Positions 57,240-64,000 of a DNA stretch of 64,000 nt are shown one piece after another. The position numbers and the translations under genes were made by a program. Under the pieces are notes generated by a model. It worked only from the letters and a program-made list of their open reading frames with translations, made no database searches and was not told the DNA's origin. How positions within the stretch are numbered: the stretch's first letter is position 1; every line of letters begins with the position of its first letter. Source of the DNA: Luzula sylvatica (Eukaryota > Streptophyta > Magnoliopsida > Poales > Juncaceae); NCBI GenBank assembly GCA_946800325.1, contig OX326960.1:16826393-16890392 (forward strand), read 5' to 3'.

Positions 57240-57830
57240 TATGGATAATTTCCTTAATTTTAATATTCAAAATTTTAATATTCTGAATTTTAATATCCAT
57301 AATTTCCATATTCCAAATTTCCATATTTCGAATTTCCAAATTCGGAATTTTCCTGCTCCGTATTTCAAAATCCGGAATTTCCATATTCGGAATTCCTGAT
57401 TCCAGACTTTGAATATCCAGAATTTATGTATTCCAGAATTTGAGATTCCAGAATTGTATTGTCCAGAATTTCCAGATTCCAGGTTTTATATATCCTCACA
57501 AAAACAGAATTTGAAATCCTAAATTAAAATCCCACTTTTTATTTCCCAGATTTCTAAACTCGGAATTTGAAATACCCTAAGAAAACCAGGATAAAGAATC
57601 CTAAATTTATTTCCTGGTTTTTGTTTTCCATATTTTCAAAATCCAAACCTTAAAATCCGGGATTCTATATCCCGATTTTTAAATCCAGACTTTAAAATCC
57701 TGGATTTTATATTCTAATTTCTAAATCCAGACTTTAAAATCCAGAATTTGATATCCTGATTTTATACTTAGAATTTGTAATTCCGGATTTTTAAAAACTT
57801 AAAAAACCGGAATGTCAAATTCTAATTTTC
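57240..57830 (-). repeat. Degenerate short repeats in the LTR element interior
   Basis: Diverged units of about 15-20 bp with words such as ccagaattt, atattcc and cggaattt, ending before the more GC-rich segment at 57880-58020 (cggcgggccactgtgcc). No ORF. Confidence 0.6.
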
Positions 57831-58208
57831 TTTAACATAAAAAACCAAGAACTAAAATCCCATCTCTTCATGAAACATTACGACCAGGAGCTTCAGAGGG
57901 AAAAAATGGAAAGGAAAAAAATGGCGTCCCCTCTCTGGTCCCGTATCTGGTCGGCGGGCCACTGTGCCACCGACGTCCGTAGACGAAACGGAGACCACAG
58001 ATGTGTCCGGAATTATCCACTGAGTATAGAGAGATAGTACAAATTTTCTATAAACTTTTCTTTCTCTCTAATTTTGTGATCCGTTTAAGACCCGTTTCGA
58101 TAAAAAAACGAAATTATCCGAAATTAACAGAAATTGGACGAGAGATATCGTTTTAAACACTATATACTTAGTTTCTCTTCCATTTAAACTGTGATTCATC
58201 ATAGTTTC

Positions 58209-58220
58209 GCTCTGATACCA
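58209..58220 (-). other. Primer binding site (initiator Met-tRNA)
   Basis: gctctgatacca on the plus strand, which is tggtatcagagc on the element strand, two bases inside the 5' LTR end at 58224. This is the canonical plant LTR-element PBS. Confidence 0.9.
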
Positions 58221-58223
58221 ATT

Positions 58224-58874
58224 GTTAAGGACGGCGACGATCCGGCACCGCCCGTGAATAAATTATTACCAATTGTTGGGGCGGCAACGATCCGGCACCG
58301 TCCCGTGAATAAAATTATAAATGAATTTTGCCCATACAAACGGACCGTACTAACTATGTGAATTCAACCGAATTATTTCAAAATAAAACCGTACCTTAAC
58401 CGTATGCGGAAGCGTATGAAATTCGTCCGAATTGATGTCGCGCCATCATTGTCGTTGCGTCCATGAAGCCTTAGTTGCAAGAATGGAATTCCAAGTACTT
58501 TATGATGTCCAATTTAGAGTCCTTTTGTTTTTCTCTAATGTATCTCTCTCTCTAATCTTAATGGGGCAGATTTAAGAATGGATTTTCATCATCATATGTA
58601 CTTGGGACCAATTTGCTTTTATAGCCACAAGACATCTTTTCACAAAGACGTATCTTTTGGGCTCCCCAATGTGGATTTTCTAATTCAGCCCATCATAGAA
58701 AATAGAAGCACCACCCACAATATTCTACACATCAAAAGCCCACAACATAATTGACACATATAATGCTTAATTTTATAACTAAAATTGATCACTATATTAA
58801 TAAACATTTAAATGACAATATTACAACACATAATATTTTACATATAAGTCCAATGTTGGAATAATGTTCCAACA
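58224..58874 (-). repeat. 5' LTR with a roughly 50-bp terminal duplication
   Basis: The LTR proper is 58274-58874 (601 bp). Its PBS-side end is duplicated: 58224-58273 (tgttaaggacggcgacgatc onward) repeats 58274 onward (tgttggggcggcaacgatcc). The joint attaccaattgtt copies the PBS-LTR border ataccaattgtt, so part of the PBS was duplicated too. Confidence 0.85.
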
Positions 58875-58879
58875 TCACA

Positions 58880-59595
58880 TTCATAAATGGAACTCATGGA
58901 TATAAAGTAATATAATCTTTCAAAAGATTACGGAAAAAGCTATTGTTTTGCCATATCTTTGTCGCGTATAAATTCATTTGCTACACATCTAACAACTAAA
59001 AAACACTTGTAATTATGTACGTTGCAAAAGAAATTAGATGAAAAAAATGAAACTAAAAAATCCCAAATAAAATTAATACTTGCAAATGACCTCAATAATT
59101 AAAACATATAATTTGTCGCCCTCAATACTTACAGAGTTATTTGTTGATAATTAAAAATATTTGGTTCCTATTCAAAAATACAAACCAAAAGTATAATAAA
59201 TGTGTAATTAGTGAAATTTTATTTGTTTAGCTCTAGTCACAAGAAGCTATGGAGGGTACCATAAAGCAAGAAAATTAATTTCTGGCAATACATAAATAAA
59301 TATTTGTAAAGAACACCAATTGAAAAAATAAATGGACCTAAATTTGGCAGTGCTTCTTGAATATTTAGCTACAATTTTGCAAAATGGTCATTGATTTCTT
59401 TCAAATTTGCTGAATTTACGCAAAATAGAAAGCCTGTACAGATTAGATAAAAACTAATCACAAAAATCTTTGTTTGAAACAACCAGAAAAATAGAACATA
59501 CGCAAAGAAACAAAAATAATTGAAAATAATCTTAATGGAAGAAATAACAAATTAAATTTTATAAAGCATGTTTATAGATGAGCTGTAAACTTACT
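58880..59595. other. AT-rich intergenic stretch
   Basis: I see no gene, repeat or transposon end here. Confidence 0.4.
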
Positions 59596-59782
59596 CATAA
59601 GTAGGGGCAGAAAGGAGAGGAAATCAATGTACCTGCCATATATCATTATTTATGGATCCTCGAAAATCTTGTTTAAGAAGAGATCATGTTTAAGAAGGCT
59701 TTGAAAAGATGAGGGGACCCTTTAAGAACTCCATAGGGCTCGAAAAATCCAATCGAGCCTTGTGAAGCATTACTTTAAAATT

Positions 59783-60645
59783 CTAAAGCACAAAAAGAAA
59801 AACCGGTTCAAATTTTTCTGCGACGGTAAATTTGATATTTTCTGTTTTTTGGAAGGTTATATTATACATGAGCACTGTCTCGATCTTGATGTGGCCCTCA
59901 CTCCATTTCGCTGTATTTTGCGCAAGAACACTGCCTTGATCTTGATTTTCTTCTAATGGATTATTATTAATATTATTACAATGATTCACTCTTTTCCCCT
60001 TCAAAAAAAAAATGATTCACTCTTTTCCTTTTGTTCGTTAGTTTTTCTCCATTCTGTGCGGAACTTTGGATTCAAACCTGATTTTTATTTCACATTGTAG
60101 ACAACTATAAATATCTCACCATAAAGGAAACTCATGATCTTAAAAACTAAGAGTTAAAGAAATAAAAATTACCATGTAAAAGCATCCCGATCTGACAATA
60201 GAAACATGAAAGGCACGGAGACGATTTGTTGCGGCCAAAACTAAAATTCCCTATAATCACCAATTAAACCCAAATTAAAATGAAAGACCACAAAAGAATT
60301 ATGAACAATAACCTGAGTAACTGTTCTGATTCGAGCATAATTCATGTTTCGGTAATCGTATATTCTTAGTTCTTTATTGCCAAACTTTATGATTCTCAAA
60401 TATGTGACATATCTCTCTCACAGATCCGGAGTAACTGAAAAAAGAAGTTTGTTGTACAATCAAGAACAACCAAGAACACCAAAAGAAATGAAAATCAACA
60501 ATAGAACAGCAAACAGAGAAGAGAGAGAGAATGATTTGCTTACTCTCGATCTATAACACGGAAAAGAGTGTGAATCGGCTTCATCCTTCGAGGATACAGA
60601 GGCGAGGGAGATAGTGGCCGAAGAGAAACCGAGAATCGGCTTCAT
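59783..60645 (-). pseudogene. Possible minus-strand gene remnant, several exon-like blocks
   Basis: Exon-like blocks on the minus strand: 60645-60544 (starts MKPILGFSSATISLASVSSK, donor gtaagc); one ending about 60314 with a readable frame IIKFGNKELRIYDYRNMNYA before a gt donor; one at about 60245-60179 (acceptor ttttag, donor gtaat); and an open stretch at about 59945-59790. Splice borders look good, but the frames cannot be joined with confidence and one block has stops in the frame implied by the strongest acceptor (ttcttttttcag). The product is not recognised. It could be a decayed gene or chance. Confidence 0.25.
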
Positions 60646-60804
60646 CCTCGCGTGCCGTCTTGTGGCTTCTCGCCTCTATGAAGCTATGTGCAGCTGTGAC
60701 GGAGAGAGTTCCGTTGCCGTCTGTACCAGCTTCGCACTCTGCTCGCAGTGGAGGTGGAGAGAGGTCTGGTCCGGGAAAGAGAGGGCTCGGGATGGTTTGG
60801 GGGA

Positions 60805-60838
60805 AAGAGAGAGAGAGAGAGAGGGGGGGGGGGGGGGC
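60805..60838. repeat. (GA)n followed by poly-G
   Basis: A gagagagagagagagaga run directly followed by about 15 G. Frames through it on either strand are low-complexity. Confidence 0.85.
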
Positions 60839-60969
60839 AATGAGTGGGAAAGGGTATGGTCTGGTACTATAGAAAAAAGCATAAGTAAGAAAAGAAAGTA
60901 TGTTGGGAATGGAATGGGAAAAGTTGTAAAAAAAATGTATGGTTCAGATGATATTTTTTTAATCGTGTG

Positions 60970-61548
60970 ATGGTAAAAAAAATACGTGGCCTCATGAAAT
61001 GCTGAGTATCTAAGAATTAATGGGAGGGGAGATTTCGAAGAACATGAATGATTTTTTTGTGAGCTTCACGCATCTGAGGGGGAGTTGAAGAGAATTAAAA
61101 TATGCCCGTACCATAGAATCACCCCTACGAGAATTAAAATATCATATATACTCTTGGCAAAGTGAAAGATTCATATATACTTTTATATCATAAGAATACA
61201 TACATAAACACACTTTTGTTCCAAGTAAGGGTGTATAAAGTAGTTCCAATTTTTGTACGGGTATTTCTCATACTTCTACATTCTAAGAATAGTTATGACA
61301 TTTTGCAGGGGGGTATTTGTTAGAACAAATTTTCAACGAATAAACAAATAAAAACAGTTTAATTGCAAATTGGCGGTTTTTTTATTTTATTTCGTCCCTG
61401 TAATCAGTGCCCAGTCTACAAAACAACAAAGAAACTATCAAATTTCAATTCCAAAATTTCAATTGCAATCCAATTATCCAAAGTTCTCAATTATAGTTCT
61501 TGGGGTCTTCATTTTCCTCCGCGTGACCCAAGAATTTGGTCATGTGAC
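60970..61548. other. Upstream region of the TEX2-like fragment
   Basis: No gene is seen. An in-frame upstream extension from 61363 is less likely than the ATG at 61549, because the family start MVSS begins there. Confidence 0.4.
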
Positions 61549-62133
61549 ATGGTTTCCTCGCTTTTTCTTGGCATCCTCTTTGGATTTGTGTGCGTTCTAG
61601 GAGTACTCCAGGCACTTGCTTTTCTCTATGTGCTTGAATGGATCGATAAGAAGAACAAAGCGGCAGTTGATTTGATTGAGAAGAGTGTCCCTTGTGATCT
61701 TAATCGTGAAAGCACGATCAATTTCCCTTGTAATAAACAGGTATATTTTCTTCTTTAATTTCGTTTTATCTTTTCGCCTCGAATCATTTAGGTTTTATTT
61801 TGGCAATTCAACCCCATAAGACTGTTCATTGTTAATCGGTCATCAGAAATTAAAGATTGTTCATCTTTAATAACATAGTTGACCATTTAAGTTTCTTACA
61901 ATTATTTCAGGGTTATTTATGGATATTACAACCAGAGAAGATTTCTAAAGTCGAAGGATAAAAAAGAGAAGAACAATTATGTGGAGGTCATTCCTGTAAA
62001 AAGACACGCTCGAATTGAGGATGACATGTTAATCTTTCTGGACCTGGTTCATCACGAACCGCCACTATCGATGTTTCTAAACTGTACCGCCCTTAATGTT
62101 TCAGCCTCAGACCAAATAACTCGTAAATGGTGA
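61549..62133 (+). pseudogene. Truncated and frameshifted 5' fragment of a TEX2/SMP-LTD-domain-like gene
   Basis: Exon 1 (61549-61740) encodes 64 residues: MVSSLFLGILFGFVCVLGVL forms a membrane anchor, then YVLEWIDKKNK and STINFPCNKQ before a gt donor. Exon 2 starts at 61911 after ttatttcag. Its first frame reads GYLWILQPEKISKVEG and then hits a stop; the next part is in another frame (KKEKNNYVEVIPVKRHARIE, then a segment rich in Leu and Asp), ending SASDQITRKW and a stop at 62131-62133. The order anchor, FxxNKQG, WIL, PVxxxARI, TRKW fits the N-terminal part of plant ER-anchored TEX2-like (SMP lipid-transfer) proteins. The frameshift near 61940-61960 and loss of everything after TRKW, including the SMP domain, make it a broken gene. 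About 90 bp later a GC minisatellite begins. Confidence 0.6.
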
Positions 62134-62220
62134 ATAAAACAATTTTACATATTTTCTAATTTATTTCTTTTGATTTGCCAATTTGGGGCAAAATGAGGTG
62201 TAATTAATGGTCCAACCACC

Positions 62221-62995
62221 AACCCCCCCCCCCCCCCCCCCCCCGGGCCCCCCCGGCCGGGCACACGCGACACCCCCCCCCCCCGGGCGGGCCCCCCGCG
62301 TGGACCCGACCCTCCACCCCGGCCGGGCCCCCCGCGTGGACCCGACCCTCCACCCCGGCCGGGCCCCCCGTGTGGGCCCGACCCTCCCCCCCGGCCGGGC
62401 CCCCCGCGTGGGCCCGACCCTCCCCCCCGGGCCGGGCCCCCCGCGTGGGCCCGACCCTCTCCCCCCCGGCCGGGCCCCCCGTGTGGGCCCGACCCTCCCC
62501 CACGGGGGCCCGCGTGGGCCCGACCCTCCCCCCCAGCCGGGCCCCCCGCGTGGGCCCGACCCTCCCCCCCAGCCGGGCCCCGCGTGGGCCCGAACCCTCC
62601 ACCCTGGCCAGGCCCCGCGTTGGCCCGAACCCTCCCCCTCGGGCCAGGCCCGCGTGGGCCCGACCCCTCCCCCCGGACCAGGCCCGCGTGGGCCCGACCC
62701 CTCCCCCCGGGCCTGGCCCAGCATGGGCCCGAACCCTCCTCCTCGGGCCAGGCCCGCGTGGGCCCGACCCCTCCCCCCGGGCCAGGCCCGCGTGGGCCCG
62801 ACCCCTCCCCCCGGGCCAGGCCCGCGTGGGCCCGACCCCTCCCCCCGGGCCAGGCCCCGCGTGGGCCCGACCCCTCCCCCCGGGCCAGGCCCCGCGTGGG
62901 CCCGACCCCTCCCCCGGGCCAGGCCCCGCTTGGGCCCGACCCCTCCACCCGGGCCAGGCCCAGCATGGGCCCGACCCCCTCGCCGGGCTAGGACC
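62221..62995. repeat. Very GC-rich minisatellite, 34-35 bp unit, about 22 copies
   Basis: A poly-C run (62222-62244) leads into tandem units such as gccaggcccgcgtgggcccg followed by acccctccccccg. Successive gccagg starts at 62781, 62815, 62849 and 62884 give a 34-35 bp period. The left half has a cggccgggccccccgcg variant and the right half a gggccaggcccgcg variant. GC content is extreme against an AT-rich background. All long frames on both strands (Gly/Pro/Arg/Ala repeats) are shadows of the repeat. Confidence 0.93.
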
Positions 62996-63013
62996 CACTT
63001 CAGCCGGAATCTC

Positions 63014-63020
63014 CCACACA

Positions 63021-63089
<69 letters not shown>
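63014..63089. repeat. (CA)n microsatellite with a CA-rich degenerate tail
   Basis: An almost pure CA run directly after the minisatellite. A decayed acacata/cacaga tail continues to about 63255. Confidence 0.95.
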
Positions 63090-63092
<3 letters not shown>

Positions 63093-63420
63093 ACCACATA
63101 CACACACCACGCACACAGATACAATACACACATACAGAGGCCACATACACACACAAATGACATACACAAACACAAAAATAAACACACATACACAGAGACA
63201 CACACATACAAAGATGCACATATACAAAAGACACAAACAGAGAAGCGCACACATGCAAGTTGGTTCTTTCTCGACACTTCGAAATGGCCTGTCTCGAGAT
63301 ATCGCTGTTTTGTGTCTTGGTAAATCAATTTGATCATCCAATTTTTCCATCTGTGCAGATTGAGTGAAAATAAATTAGATTGAATACTTACAAAATAAAT
63401 CAGTTAATTTCAAATTTTGT

Positions 63421-63536
63421 TACCTTGTCAGCCAGCACCAAAAGAATCGCATGAAGCCATGATGGGGAATCTAAGAACTTGAGTTTAAACCGGAAAGCAC
63501 AAGCAATAATTTCTTTAAATCTTGATTTGAAGCCTG
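63421..63536 (-). other. Exon-like block on the minus strand
   Basis: Bordered by an acceptor ctttcag (about 63537-63543) and a donor ag|gtaaca (63420). One frame is open: FKSRFKEIIACAFRFKLKFL then DSPSWLHAILLVLADK. The helical amphipathic character suits a coding exon. The family is not recognised and neighbouring exons were not found; the gene, if real, would start beyond the window. Confidence 0.35.
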
Positions 63537-63539
63537 AAA

Positions 63540-64000
63540 GCACAAAAAAAACAATTTTTAGGACTACACAATCAATAATTAGTGATTGCAAAACCTTTCA
63601 AACTACAAAATTAATCACTAATAGAAATGCTTATAATGATTCAAAGGCCAGAAGTCCAAAAAACAATTTATTGAGGAGTTTTAACGAAACAAAGCAAGAT
63701 GAGATGGCAGATCTGAGTACTCATACAGGGATTTAGGAAGTTCAGACAAAAAATGAGAATGGAAACTTGTCCCCAAATTATGAACTCAGATTATCAAATA
63801 TGTGTATTCGATGCAAAACTGATAAGAAATGCTTGAATGTATGGCTTGGCAAGAGAAATACCAAATCATTTAACCAGAAAACGAATAAAATGTGGAAGAG
63901 AAATACCAAAACATTTAGTGGCTTGATTCGTCAATTACCAAAACCAAGAACCAAGATCAAAGCGAATACAAATAAAATGTGGAAGAGAATCACTTACATC
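63540..64000. other. End of window, no supported gene
   Basis: It contains a repeated motif aataaaatgtggaagagaa (about 63884 and 63970). The 85-codon plus-strand frame at 63479-63736 overlaps the exon-like block and is not supported. Confidence 0.35.

Larger units (their letters stand above)
55234..58874 (-). mobile_element. Non-coding LTR retrotransposon (LARD/TRIM-like), complete with TSD
   Basis: The two LTRs (55234-55833 and about 58224-58874) are nearly identical, so insertion is recent. The 5-bp target duplication tcaca is at 55229-55233 and 58875-58879. Read on the minus strand the LTR starts TGTTGGAACATT and ends CCTAACA. The primer binding site tggtatcagagc (complement of 58209-58220, initiator Met-tRNA) follows the 5' LTR, and the polypurine tract agtgggagat (complement of 55834-55843) precedes the 3' LTR. 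The 2.4-kb interior encodes no gag, protease, integrase or RT, so mobilisation would depend on proteins in trans. PBS and PPT types suit a Copia-like helper, by inference. Confidence 0.92.

Noticed and set aside
62145..63350. Very long Gly/Pro/Arg/Ala-rich open frames on both strands
   Set aside because: They run through a GC minisatellite and a CA microsatellite in several frames at once; frame openness follows from the repeat.

Overview
This is nuclear DNA from a flowering plant, most likely a eudicot. It is AT-rich, has GT-AG introns, an F-box/KIB-type gene pair, a DUF789 gene, plant L1 LINEs, tRNA-derived SINEs, a Met-tRNA-primed LTR element, hAT-type MITEs, Helitron-like 3' ends and many microsatellites. 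Genes are sparse and transposons dominate. I saw no rRNA or tRNA gene, CRISPR array or bacterial feature.

Layout. 1-1.75 kb: probable 3' part of an LTR retroelement. 2.0-10.9 kb and 11.0-23.4 kb: two direct copies of one segment, each ending in a nearly identical intronless F-box/DUF295 coding region with a 5'-UTR intron (8666-9808 and 21197-22339). Insertions present in only one copy show their own boundaries: a poly(A)-tailed retroinsert with a 217-codon ORF, two SINE insertions, hAT MITEs, a CACTA end, a small gene of 147 codons, and a 126-bp piece of the F-box gene itself pasted 9 kb from its source. 23.4-31.2 kb: three large long-terminal-inverted-repeat elements standing end to end, separated only by (TA)n tracts. 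31.7-39.4 kb: AT-rich intergenic DNA with a 5'-truncated LINE, a SINE, MITEs and a long (AT)n tract. 39.97-41.7 kb: a six-exon DUF789 gene that looks intact. 42-45.8 kb: MITEs and degenerate repeats. 46.4-52.2 kb: a full-length minus-strand LINE with both ORFs open, inserted just after the putative stop codon of a small minus-strand gene or gene fragment (52.2-54.1 kb). 55.2-58.9 kb: a non-coding LTR retrotransposon with 600-bp LTRs and a 5-bp TSD. 59.6-64 kb: uncertain minus-strand exons, a broken 5' fragment of a TEX2/SMP-domain-like gene, then a very GC-rich 34-35 bp minisatellite and a CA tract.

The best-supported host genes are the two F-box paralogues (predicted SCF substrate receptors) and the DUF789 gene. 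They do not form a pathway. The main interest is structural: insertion polymorphism inside a recent segmental duplication, a templated gene-fragment insertion, and a family of TIR elements that seems to target TA microsatellites.
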